From NCBI RefSeq assembly GCF_020268605.1, contig NZ_CP084228.1:1-30494 (forward strand): a stretch of DNA of 30,494 bases. The letters run 5' to 3'. Positions 13,797-22,503 of the stretch are shown here, piece by piece (position 1 is the stretch's first letter; each line of letters starts with the position of its first letter). The DNA comes from Arsenophonus apicola (lineage in GTDB: Bacteria > Pseudomonadota > Gammaproteobacteria > Enterobacterales > Enterobacteriaceae). The position numbers were made by a program, and so were the translations under genes. The notes under the pieces are model-generated. The model was not told the origin of the DNA and did not search any database. It saw nothing but the letters and a program-made list of their open reading frames with translations.

Positions 13797-14730
13797 AAAA
13801 TTCACCCCAACGCCCCACGATAGTCTATTTAAGCAGTTTTTAAGTGAAAAAGAGACGGCAAAAGATTTCTTTACTATCTGGCTACCGGATGAGATTAAAT
13901 CACTTTGTGATTTAAATAGCCTTAAATTGGAATCCGGCTCATTTATCGATAGTGAGATGAAAAATTACCAGAGTGATATTTTGTACTCCGTTAAAACCAC
14001 AAAAGGAAAAGGTTATTTCTATCTCCTGATTGAACACCAGTCTACACCCGATAAGCTGATGGCTTGGCGACTGATGCGTTATTGTATGGGCGCAATGCAA
14101 AAACATTTAGAGGCGGGCCACAAAAAATTACCTTTGGTATTTCCTATCCTCTTTTACACGGGTGAGAAAAGTCCTTATCCCTATAGTACAGATTGGTTCG
14201 ACTGCTTTAGTGGGCGGGATATTGCCGAAAAGATTTATACCAAACCGTTTAAGTTAGTGGATGTCACCACACTTAATGATGGTGAAATCATGCAGCACAA
14301 ACGAATGGCTTTGCTTGAGTTAGTCCAGAAGCACATTCGCAGACGGGATATGACCGAGCTTTTGAGTGAAATTGTCAAATTATTATCGTATAATTATTAC
14401 TCCGATAATCAGGTGATAACGTTGTTTAATTACCTCATTCAGGAAGGGAATGCAAAAAGACCAATGGAATTTATCACTGAAATAGCAAAACAATCAGAAA
14501 AACACGAAGGAGCACTTATGACAATTGCTCAACAAATTGAACAAATGGGTATTCAAAAGGGCAAACTGGAAGGCATGCAAGAAGGCATCCAGAAAGGCAA
14601 GCTGGAAGGCGAAAAACAAGCCTCCCTAAAGATTGCACGGCAAATGCTGGAAAGCGGCATGGACAGACAATCGGTGATGAAATTCACAAGCCTTACGGAT
14701 TCTGAGTTAAAAAACCTGTTCAAAGACTAA
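13753..14730 (+). CDS. rpn: Rpn-family PD-(D/E)XK nuclease (recombination-promoting)
   Basis: This protein of about 325 residues matches the Rpn/YhgA-like family: the start FTPTPHDSLFKQFLSEKETAKDFF, the nuclease motif with Asp75 (QSDILY) and Glu94-His-Gln96 (LLIEHQS), then LMAWRLMRYCMGAMQKH. It ends with a short glycine/lysine repeat (GIQKGKLEGMQEGIQKGKLEGEKQ) that often varies in length in this family. GTG 13753 is favoured because AGGAGG (13741-13746) lies 6 nt upstream; ATG 13747 abuts that site. It overlaps portal by 44 nt. The first 15 residues (MNLPPKGKLTGRECK) do not look Rpn-like and may derive from the phage gene that once followed portal. Confidence 0.85.
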   Translation: MNLPPKGKLTGRECKKFTPTPHDSLFKQFLSEKETAKDFFTIWLPDEIKSLCDLNSLKLESGSFIDSEMKNYQSDILYSVKTTKGKGYFYLLIEHQSTPDKLMAWRLMRYCMGAMQKHLEAGHKKLPLVFPILFYTGEKSPYPYSTDWFDCFSGRDIAEKIYTKPFKLVDVTTLNDGEIMQHKRMALLELVQKHIRRRDMTELLSEIVKLLSYNYYSDNQVITLFNYLIQEGNAKRPMEFITEIAKQSEKHEGALMTIAQQIEQMGIQKGKLEGMQEGIQKGKLEGEKQASLKIARQMLESGMDRQSVMKFTSLTDSELKNLFKD

Positions 14731-14731
14731 A

Positions 14732-15228
14732 ATGACCGAGCGGCAGAAATTAAGCCTCAATCGCCCTAGACGGGCTTCTGAAGAAATGACGCCTAAATCC
14801 TCACCGGTTTACCGAAAAAAGGTCTGGGTGAATCCTACGCCCATAAAACAGGTGAAAAACCAAAACCCCAAAAGCCTGTTAAGCCAGTGACCCAAAAGCG
14901 GGTCGTAAAGCCTCAACCTGTTGTTAAGGTTAAAATCCCAAAACCACCGAAACCGCCTAAAAAACGGTTGCCGTTAGCAGAAGCAATTTCCCAAATCAGC
15001 ATTTTTTGGCCAGCCCTGTTTCCTGAACATCAGCTGAGACCGATGAAAATTGGTATTCAGCAGGATATGTGGCAAGAAGTGAAGGAAAAGTGCTTACCGA
15101 TAACCAGAAGGCGTTTAAGAGCCTGTTTAGGCAGTATTGGACACCACGCTAATTATCGCGCCCTTATCCACTGTTCCACTGCTCCCCAAACCCCCAAAAT
15201 CAATATTAAATCCAGACATGATATTTAA
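14732..15228 (+). pseudogene. FinO/ProQ-family RNA chaperone, frameshifted
   Basis: The first frame (14732 to a TGA at about 14888) reads MTERQKLSLNRPRRASEEMTPKSSPVYRKKVWVNPTP, like the basic N-terminus of FinO. The second frame continues KPKPQKPVKPVTQKRVVKPQPV into a FinO/ProQ domain (AISQISIFWPALFPEHQLRPMKIGI and ITRRRLRACLGSIGHHANYRALI). The frames join if one A is added to the A-run near 14856-14860. FinO proteins bind antisense RNAs controlling plasmid transfer or copy number. The C-terminal tail after the domain is short and may also be damaged. Confidence 0.72.
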
Positions 15229-15546
15229 CTCTAAACTTTAATTATAAGAAAACACATAATTAGTTAAAAGATTAAAATACAACAAGTTACGATCAATTTT
15301 TGTGAATGCTTTAACATTACCTTATAATTTCAACTTATTAAAAATCTGTACAACTAGATTTTGTTTATAACAGGTATAGCTAATTCAGACTGCGTCGTAG
15401 AAAAGTATTTCTAAGGGCACCTTTTATTGAGTTATTAAGAAATGATTATCAAAGACCTGATCTTTGCAATAGAGCCAGTTATTCTAACTAAAAATATTAT
15501 AAAAGATTTTGTAGTACATCATTTTTCATGATTTTAAAGCTAAATA
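15229..15546. other. Gene-free AT-rich stretch
   Basis: No open frame, hairpin or repeat that I can support is visible in these 318 bases between the FinO-like gene and the resolvase fragment. Confidence 0.5.
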
Positions 15547-15870
15547 TTAGTTATCAAACACTTTATAAACCGTTGACCTCGCAATCTTTAATTGACGGGC
15601 AATTGTTGTTGCTCCTATTCCCTGAGAACGTAGTTGTCTAATTTTTTCTCGATCAACACTACGTTTACGTCCAAATTGAACGCCTTTTAATTTCGCTTCC
15701 ATGCGGCCTTCGTTTGTTCGTTCTAAAATACGTTGGCGTTCTGCTTGAGCCACGGCTGATAAGATGGTGACTATCATTTTGCCCATCGTACCTTCGGTGC
15801 TGATACCATCATCTAAAAATCGTATCGCCATCCCATCTTGGTCAAACTCTTTTATTAACTGGATCATATC
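15547..15870 (-). pseudogene. C-terminal fragment of a Tn3-type resolvase
   Basis: The fragment encodes the end of the catalytic domain, the dimer helix (EGTMGKMIVTILSAVAQAERQRILERTNEGR) and the helix-turn-helix (GATTIARQLKIARSTVYKVF). Its N-terminal half with the catalytic serine is missing. The break is exactly at the inverted repeat of an IS6-family remnant at 15871, so that IS cut the gene. The 106-residue frame from 15867 is an internal start and probably not functional. Confidence 0.8.
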
Positions 15871-16202
15871 GGCACTGTTGCAAAGATTGTAATGCGGTAG
15901 CTTTATTTGTTGGTGAAGGTCTTAAATTTCAAAGACTCTATTCACCAGACTCATTTCTACCAGAGGATGATCAAAGTAAAATGACTCCACCTGACCTTTA
16001 CGCAGCGCCCGCATCACTTCTATCCCTTTTATCTTGGCATAAGTTGTCTTCATCGATTTTAAACCCCAGCTTGGCACTGACTATCCGTTTCAGTTTGCCA
16101 TGATCGCATTCGATAATGTTATTTCGGTACTTAATCTGTTGGTGTTCAACGTCAGACAGACATTGGCCTTTACGTTTGAGCTGAACAAGCGCACGAGCGT
16201 AT
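15871..16202 (-). mobile_element. IS6/IS26-family insertion sequence remnant
   Basis: The 14-bp end GGCACTGTTGCAAA (15871-15884) matches the IS6-family inverted repeat. The minus strand encodes the C-terminal part of its transposase: QQIKYRNNIIECDHGKLKRIVSAKLGFK, then in another frame MKTTYAKIKGIEVMRALRKGQVESFYF, ending VEMSLVNRVFEI. A one-base change in the AAAA run near 16063 separates the frames. Everything upstream of about 16202 is missing, so the element is dead. A similar remnant in the same orientation lies at 26053. Confidence 0.8.
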
Positions 16203-16768
16203 TAATTTCTGATACTCTGTTAATACAAATTAAAATAATAAATCTATAATAGTAAATAAAATTTAATGAAGTAAAAGTTTGAAAATTTTATCTCAAGAAA
16301 ATATAAATAAAAACCAAGTTAGTAGAGATTTTTTTTATTGATAAGAATTTATTGTTTATTTAGTATGTTGAATATATTTTTTGATGTCTCCATATTTTTA
16401 ATTATAAGAAGTACTCATTTTTTATAAATCAATTAGATAAAATTTAACGTGGTTAATAGATATAAAATAGAATTTATTATAGTTACTTCATACTAGAATT
16501 ATGGGAGGTTATACTATTTTTAAGAATTAAATTATACCAATAAATTATATAAAAAATCCAATTCCACATTGACCCAGCAATATCACTATTAATATAAATT
16601 AATAATGTATAATATTCTGAAAATTATTAATAATAAATATAATCTTACAAAAAAAAATAAAAAATAGATATTATTTTTTTTACTTACATAATTATCGAAA
16701 TAAATTTAAATCACTGCTTATATTATAAATATAAATAATATACCATGTAAGAAAACGTCAATTAATCA
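16203..16768. other. Gene-free, very AT-rich stretch
   Basis: These 566 bases contain only short low-complexity A/T runs. I see no gene or supported regulatory site apart from what must be the promoter of the protease gene, which I cannot pick out with confidence. Confidence 0.5.
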
Positions 16769-16783
16769 ATGGAGTCTGATTTA

Positions 16784-18553
16784 ATGGAAAAATATAATAT
16801 TATCTTGAAGGTTAATAATGAAGTAATTAGCTCATTAAAAGATAGAATTTTGACTTTTAAAAAAAATTATATTAAAGATGATTTTCTAAAAAGTTTTACC
16901 TTCATTTCAATAATTAATGAAGAAATGTTAAATTCAACTAATAAATCAAATTCCGTAAATTTTGAAAATATAATAGGAATTTGTCAAATTAAAGATGCGG
17001 AAAAGCTCTCTTTAAGTGAGATGGAAAATATTATAGAAAAATTATCAACCTATGATTTTGTTGAATATGCTTATATTAAAAAAAACTCACCAATGGATTT
17101 GCCTGTACAACTTGAAACTGACGTCATTGAGCAACTTGTTGCTAATAATATTCCAGATTTTAATCCTATGCAGGGATTTAAGGATGGCATAACACCTAAT
17201 TTCATCGGGATTGATATTAAATATGCATGGAGTTTGGGTATTACGGGACAAAACATTCAAATTGCTGACATTGAACATGGTTTTGATTACGAACATGTGA
17301 ATTTGAAAAGAAAAGAATTTGTTGAATTAACCACAAGAAAAGATCATCATGGAACGGCAGTAGCCGGTATTATGTTTGGCAATGATATTGGTTCAGGCAT
17401 AAAAGGAATGGTTCATGGTGCAGATAAATTTTATGCATTATCAGAATTAGATTTAGGTCGTGCTCATGGCATCACTATTGGCTTGAAATTATTAAAACCT
17501 GGCGATGTTTTTGTTTATGAAATGCAAACTCGTGGTTTTGATAATAAATATGTTCCCGCAGATTTTGATTATTATGTTTGGGAGATTACACAAGAAGCGC
17601 TTAAAGCTGGCATTATTGTTATAGCAGCAGCTGGAAATGGTAATGCGAACTTAGATTCCGATGTTTATTTTGAATATAGAAATCGCGACGATAATGGCAT
17701 TATTCGTGTAGGCGCTGGCAATGAACTTTTATATAAAACGAATTTCAGTACTTTTGGTAGCATGGTGCATTTACAAGGATGGGGAGCTTGGAATATTGTT
17801 ACTACCGGTTATGGTGATTTATATGATGATCTTTCAAACAATAAATATACGCGCTCTTTTTCAGGAACATCCTCAGCGACACCGATAGTCGCCTCTGCTG
17901 CGGTTGCGGTACAATCTTGGTATAAAAAACAAACCGGTGATGTTCTTACTCCACATGAAATGAGAGCTCTCTTAATTAAAACTGGAACTCCACAAAATTA
18001 TTTCTCCAATAAAAAAAATGGACATATAGGTCCTATTCCGAATGTTCGTAATGCTATCAATGAATTAAAAAATATTTTAAGATTATCGGAAGGCTCTTTA
18101 ATTAACATAGTTATTGATGGTTCAAATAATTATAAAAGGGGTGAAGAAATAGTATTATCAGCAGAACAATCTACATCAAAAGTTGGTAACATTGTTTCCT
18201 ATTTTTGGAAATTACCTGATGGTCTCGCTTCTGATTCGCAAAATCAATCAATTCTCAACTTAAAAATACCAAGTGGTATTAAGATTAATAATTTTTCAAT
18301 TTTTCTTACTGTAAAGGATTCTCTCGGAAACAGTGCAAGTATAAATCATACTATTATTATCGATTATGACGATAATAATGATAAATTGGCAGAATACCCA
18401 ATATGGGAAAGGAATAGAACATATCTTAAGTATAATAAGGTTAATTGGAAAAACAAAATCTGGGAAGCTGCATGGTGGAGTTTTAATGATGAACCAGGGC
18501 TAGTTTATGATGGTAAAAATACGGGTCCGAATCCCTGGAAAGAAATTAAATAA
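16784..18553 (+). CDS. Subtilisin-like (S8) protease with C-terminal chitin-binding module
   Basis: This 589-residue protein has an N-terminal propeptide-like region (1-105), an S8 domain (about 140-435) and C-terminal modules. The triad is Asp162 (IADIEHGF), His189 (DHHGTAVAGI) and Ser363 (SGTSSATP), with oxyanion Asn285 (AAGNG). A PKD-like beta domain follows (FSIFLTVKDSLGNSAS). The last 52 residues (YPIWERNRTYLKYNKVNWKNKIWEAAWWSFNDEPG, then PWKEI) match the carbohydrate-binding family 5/12 chitin-binding pattern. ATG 16784 has GGAG (16771-16774) 9 nt upstream; ATG 16769 would put that site inside the gene. No signal peptide is visible, so the route out of the cell is unclear. A role against arthropod surfaces is inferred. 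Confidence 0.85.
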   Translation: MEKYNIILKVNNEVISSLKDRILTFKKNYIKDDFLKSFTFISIINEEMLNSTNKSNSVNFENIIGICQIKDAEKLSLSEMENIIEKLSTYDFVEYAYIKKNSPMDLPVQLETDVIEQLVANNIPDFNPMQGFKDGITPNFIGIDIKYAWSLGITGQNIQIADIEHGFDYEHVNLKRKEFVELTTRKDHHGTAVAGIMFGNDIGSGIKGMVHGADKFYALSELDLGRAHGITIGLKLLKPGDVFVYEMQTRGFDNKYVPADFDYYVWEITQEALKAGIIVIAAAGNGNANLDSDVYFEYRNRDDNGIIRVGAGNELLYKTNFSTFGSMVHLQGWGAWNIVTTGYGDLYDDLSNNKYTRSFSGTSSATPIVASAAVAVQSWYKKQTGDVLTPHEMRALLIKTGTPQNYFSNKKNGHIGPIPNVRNAINELKNILRLSEGSLINIVIDGSNNYKRGEEIVLSAEQSTSKVGNIVSYFWKLPDGLASDSQNQSILNLKIPSGIKINNFSIFLTVKDSLGNSASINHTIIIDYDDNNDKLAEYPIWERNRTYLKYNKVNWKNKIWEAAWWSFNDEPGLVYDGKNTGPNPWKEIK

Positions 18554-18587
18554 TATATCAATTTAAAAAATGAATTTTTTGGTATTT

Positions 18588-18667
18588 AACTCACATTATA
18601 TGTATTAGTAAAATAAGTTATCTTAAACAATTGTCATAAACTTATTATTAAGGCATAAATGTGAGTT
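18588..18667. repeat. Nested inverted repeats after the protease gene
   Basis: The outer arms AACTCACATT (18588-18597) and AATGTGAGTT (18658-18667) are a perfect 10-bp inverted pair. The inner arms AATAAGTT (18612-18619) and AACTTATT (18639-18646) are a perfect 8-bp pair. Together they could fold into one 80-nt structure. It might be a terminator, a recombination site or a small non-autonomous element. Confidence 0.5.
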
Positions 18668-18868
18668 TCTTGATAAAAAATTATGGTAAAAACTGGCTCT
18701 GTTAAATTTATGGAGTGTGATTAGATTTATACGATGCGTTATGTTTTCAGGTAACCAAAGAACACAAGGCATTTACCAGTCAAAGAATTTGTTGTTTATG
18801 GAACATATGCAGTATCTCTACCCTTTGCAGTAAAAAAATTTACTTTTCGATAAGTTTTAATAACAAAC

Positions 18869-18890
18869 ATAGCATGATAATGCTATTTTT
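18869..18890 (+). terminator. AT-rich terminator-like hairpin
   Basis: ATAGCAT (18869-18875) and ATGCTAT (18880-18886) pair around GATA and are followed by a T-run. The stem is AT-rich, so strength is uncertain. The rest of 18668-19048 holds no gene I can support; a GGCTCTGTTAAA at 18695 only weakly resembles an IS6-type end. Confidence 0.4.
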
Positions 18891-19099
18891 ATAGCAATAT
18901 TGTATTATTTTATCGTAAATTCAGACTAATTAAGCGAAAATAATTGCAGGAAGATTAGCATTACTTTTATCATTATTCGCTTTTTTAGGAGAGGTATTTT
19001 GATGGATAGCTTTTATCAAAAGGTTTAAATGTTTGTCTGATAATACACTTGACATCCTCCCCCACCTTCACACTTCGTGACTCAGGAGGGGGATTCCCG

Positions 19100-20324
19100 T
19101 TAGTCGGAGACTATCTGATCGCTCAGAAGCCTGGTTCCTGCTGCTGACGGCATTACTGCACCGTTCACTTCACAGGCTAACACGGCATGTCCTGCCGCTA
19201 AAATGTTACGAGCTCCGTTGATATCTGCGTTCTCTGTATACCCGCACTCAAGGCACTCGAATCTACTTTGTGATTGACGATTTTCTTTCGCTGTATGACC
19301 ACAACATGCACACCGTTGACTTGTATATGCCGGAGGCACAGCTAATACCTGACCACCGCGCCATAGCTGCTTGTACTCAAGCTGACGGCGCATTTCATAC
19401 CAACCCTGATCCAGTATCGAACGGTTAAGTCCTGATTTTGCCCTGACATTCCGTCCGTGCTGCTCTTGTGTACCTTTTGCCGATTTCGACATGTTACTGA
19501 CCTTTAAGTCCTCAATGACGATCATCGCGTGGTTTTTGCTGATTTCACTGGTGACTTTGTGAAGGTAGTCTTTGCGGATATTGGTTATATGCGAGTGGAG
19601 ACGTTGGATTTTTCGCTTCTGTTTTTTCCAGTTATTGCTGAATTTAACTTTACAGCTTAACTGACGCTGGAATTTCGCCAGCTTTTTTTGGTTGGTTTTA
19701 AAACTGTTTACAGGTTCAAACACTGTGCCGTCTGACAGCGTGGCGAGTCTGGTTACACCTGCATCCAAACCAATCATTGTTGCTGACGAATGAGGCTGAA
19801 TGTCCATTTCCAGTTCGACCTGAAACGATATATACCAGTGTCCCGCATGTTGGCTAACGGTTGCGTTTTTAATCTTACCGTACAGCTTTTGCGACTGCCG
19901 GAACTTTACCCATACCAAACCTGACGGTAATCTCACTCTGCCATTATCGAGCTGACAATATTTATCAAAATTAACAAAACGAACTGAATCACGCCCGTCA
20001 TTTTTCCTTTTAAATACAGGAGCTTTTGCTGCCAGTTTTTATCAAAGCAGCGTTTCCATGCCCCGTGCAGATCTTTGAGTTTCTGCTGAAGATTATCCGT
20101 GTAGGCTTCTTGCAAAAAGGAATGTTCCGGCTTTTTTTTCCATTCTGTGAGCATCCGATTTAGTTCAAACGCTGACGGTAGTTTACCGCCGGATTCAATA
20201 ATGCGTTGCGTCTCTGCTAGCCCGTAATTCCAGATAAAACGAGCGCATCCGCACAACTGCCGCAAACGTTGCGACTGTTTTCGGTTGGTTCGAGTCTGAA
20301 TTTGTAGGCTTTTAGAATTAGCAT
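19100..20324 (-). pseudogene. tnpB: IS605 TnpB RNA-guided nuclease, frameshifted twice (copy 2)
   Basis: The C-terminal 278 residues from 19936 are in one frame and include the RuvC residues and zinc finger. The region that is broken in copy 1 reads correctly here (RLPSGLVWVKFRQSQKLYGKIKNATV). Two other one-base losses in T-runs, near 20035 and 20278, shift the N-terminal third. The open frame 19933-20265 is the middle part. The true start codon would be the ATG at 20324. Confidence 0.85.
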
Positions 20325-20382
20325 TATTACTCAGTGTGTAGTAAATTATCTCACTATCTTACCGTATATCCGGTTAATTTCA

Positions 20383-20787
20383 ATGCAAAAATATAAAATC
20401 AACCGTTCAAGACATGCAGCGTTTCTTTTACATGTTCACCTTGTCTTTGTGACTAAGTACCGAAAGAAAGTACTCAGTGGCTTGCACTACAAAGCATTTC
20501 ATCAGTATGCAGGTGAAGTGTGTCGCGACTTTGGGGCTGATTTAAAGGAAAGTAACGGAGAGTCCGATCACGTTCATATGCTGATCGAGTACCCGCCCAC
20601 AGTGCAGTTGTCAGTACTAGTAAACTCGCTGAAAGCGGTAACGTCTCGTCGTCTGCGTAATGAGTTTCTAGACTTGCGTGGGGCTTACGGCAAGCCAGTG
20701 TTGTGGTCTCGATCATACTTTGCAGGTTCGTGCGGGGGAGCACCGCTGGAAGTTGTTAAGCAATACATTCAAAATCAGCGTGGCTGA
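20383..20787 (+). CDS. tnpA: IS200/IS605 transposase TnpA (copy 2)
   Basis: Its protein sequence is identical to the copy at 7768-8172: 134 residues, HUH motif His63/His65 and Tyr128. It is intact, so either copy could supply transposase in trans to both. Confidence 0.95.
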   Translation: MQKYKINRSRHAAFLLHVHLVFVTKYRKKVLSGLHYKAFHQYAGEVCRDFGADLKESNGESDHVHMLIEYPPTVQLSVLVNSLKAVTSRRLRNEFLDLRGAYGKPVLWSRSYFAGSCGGAPLEVVKQYIQNQRG

Positions 20788-20868
20788 TCATTCTTCGGGC
20801 TTTTCAAGCCCGACCAAATTCCCCTCCCACCTTATGTCGGTGGGAGTACCCTTTGGAGGTTAAGATGG

Positions 20869-21325
20869 TTATTAATATACATTTAATTACTACACCTTTA
20901 TTCTATCGCTTATTAGCTTTAGTTCAATAGAAACATCCTTTCACTATGACTATCTTCTGGATAAGGTATCTCTATTAAACAAAGTGGTTGAGATACAATT
21001 CTTAATTATTATACGGTAAACCACCGCAATTATGTTTGTAATATTTTCAATAAAATTACGATTAGTATTTTGAAATAAAATAAAGCCTTTAAGTTTTAAT
21101 TTAAAAACACACATAAATTTTATCAGGATAAAAATCATTATGATAATACATGATTTTATACAATAATTTCATTATGTTAGTATGATTTTTATGATTTATA
21201 TTCCATTCTTGAATTGTTGTAATCAGGCAAAATAAAATTCTCCGATTCAATTTGCAAATATAAAAATAAATTTGTTTAATTCGAAAAATATTATATGATT
21301 GAGTAATTAATGGAGTGCCTAAAAT
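20869..21325. other. Gene-free stretch after IS605 copy 2
   Basis: The only coding potential is a 21-codon frame (20865-20930) started by the IS-borne Shine-Dalgarno and ATG. The rest is AT-rich with no supported feature until the Shine-Dalgarno GGAG (21312-21315) of the lipoprotein gene. Confidence 0.5.
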
Positions 21326-22132
21326 ATGAGAATTGCAAAACTTTACATATGTTTATTTACTATTTTTCTTAGTAGCTGTGACTACTCTCGTTCTTATGAA
21401 AAATATAACTACGTAAGAATAAATGCTATGCCAGTCATAATTGATGAAATATATGCCATACAATCATTTTTTGACGGGGAAGGAAATGATATTAAGAAAA
21501 ATCAATTATGTAATTTGGTTTTTAATGAAATGAATAATCAAGACAAAAAAAATCAATTGAATTTAAGTGTATATAACGTTAATAAAGAAAAAGCAAATCA
21601 AAATTTTATTCATATCGCAAGAAATGGGAATGATGTTCAAAAAATATCAACCGCTTGCGCCGCGTATATTTCTTCAATTATTTATACCATCCCTGATATA
21701 AATTTATTTATTCTTAACAAGAGAAGAAAAGCTTCAGAGATGGTAAAACTTGATGAAAAAGCAATTATAAATCTTATCCCTTTAAGATTAGCCATAAGCC
21801 GTGTAAATGCAGAAATTTTTTCCAGTATTGCTCAACAATTAGCTAATGAGAAAAACGCGACAATGGATAATTACCGAGCGAAAATAAGACTCCTTTTTGA
21901 GCAACAATCCTTAAATTATCTTGAACGTTTAAAGAATTATTATAATCAAGAATCCATGAATAAATTTCAACTATTAATATTCAAGAAGGGACGTTTAATT
22001 TTCAATAATAATAAAGGATATTTATTTGATGCAAGTAACGGTAGTGTTGATCTTTTATGGTATGGCACACCGTGGTTTTCTCAAGGTAAGTTAATGGGTA
22101 ATCAGTATAACATCTATCTTAGAGATAATTAA
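21326..22132 (+). CDS. Putative lipoprotein of unknown function
   Basis: The N-terminus MRIAKLYICLFTIFLSSCDY is a lipoprotein signal with lipobox LSSC and modified Cys18. Asp at +2 is the Lol-avoidance residue in enterobacteria and predicts retention in the inner membrane, facing the periplasm. The mature part of about 250 residues is helical and Asn/Lys-rich (AEIFSSIAQQLANEKNATMDNYRAKIRLLFEQQSLNYLERLKNYY), and I recognise no family. It lies between IS605 copy 2 and the autotransporter gene, 371 nt from the latter, so it is probably transcribed alone. The low GC matches the protease gene. Confidence 0.7.
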   Translation: MRIAKLYICLFTIFLSSCDYSRSYEKYNYVRINAMPVIIDEIYAIQSFFDGEGNDIKKNQLCNLVFNEMNNQDKKNQLNLSVYNVNKEKANQNFIHIARNGNDVQKISTACAAYISSIIYTIPDINLFILNKRRKASEMVKLDEKAIINLIPLRLAISRVNAEIFSSIAQQLANEKNATMDNYRAKIRLLFEQQSLNYLERLKNYYNQESMNKFQLLIFKKGRLIFNNNKGYLFDASNGSVDLLWYGTPWFSQGKLMGNQYNIYLRDN

Positions 22133-22503
22133 TTACTAAATTAACTTATTTTACGGCAAATATATTTGCTATCATGACTTTAATATTATAAATTATTAAA
22201 ATAATTTAAGATTAAAATTTCAGAGAGTGGTTTACCTCATGTATTATATAATTTGAAGAATGAAATAAACTATATTCATTTAATAAAACCTAAATATAAT
22301 CTAAATGATTCCTTTATTTTTTTAATTTTTGTATTAATTATAAAAAATTAAGCTATAGTATTACGAAAATTTTTCGATATTAAATTTCTCTCACTTCCAT
22401 TAAATTCAGAAATTTACATCATATTTAATGAACATAATATTACCATTATAAATAAAATTTATATTTAGTTTGAGTTAACAGCCTGCAATTAGTAAGAGAA
22501 ACT
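22133..22503. other. Gene-free AT-rich stretch before the adhesin gene
   Basis: These 371 bases are AT-rich with no open frame or structure I can support. The promoter of the autotransporter gene should lie here. Confidence 0.45.

Larger units (their letters stand above)
19049..20868 (-). mobile_element. IS200/IS605-family insertion sequence, copy 2
   Basis: This copy matches 6431-8253 almost base for base, in the same orientation. The differences I found are three one-base indels, all in tnpB, which account for the 3-nt length difference. It has the same end hairpins and the same TTGAC and ATGG edges. It is inserted in gene-free DNA between the protease and lipoprotein genes. Confidence 0.88.

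Noticed and set aside
18695..18706. GGCTCTGTTAAA as a third IS6-family end
   Set aside because: It only partly matches the GGCTCTGTTGCAAA form, and no transposase sequence follows.
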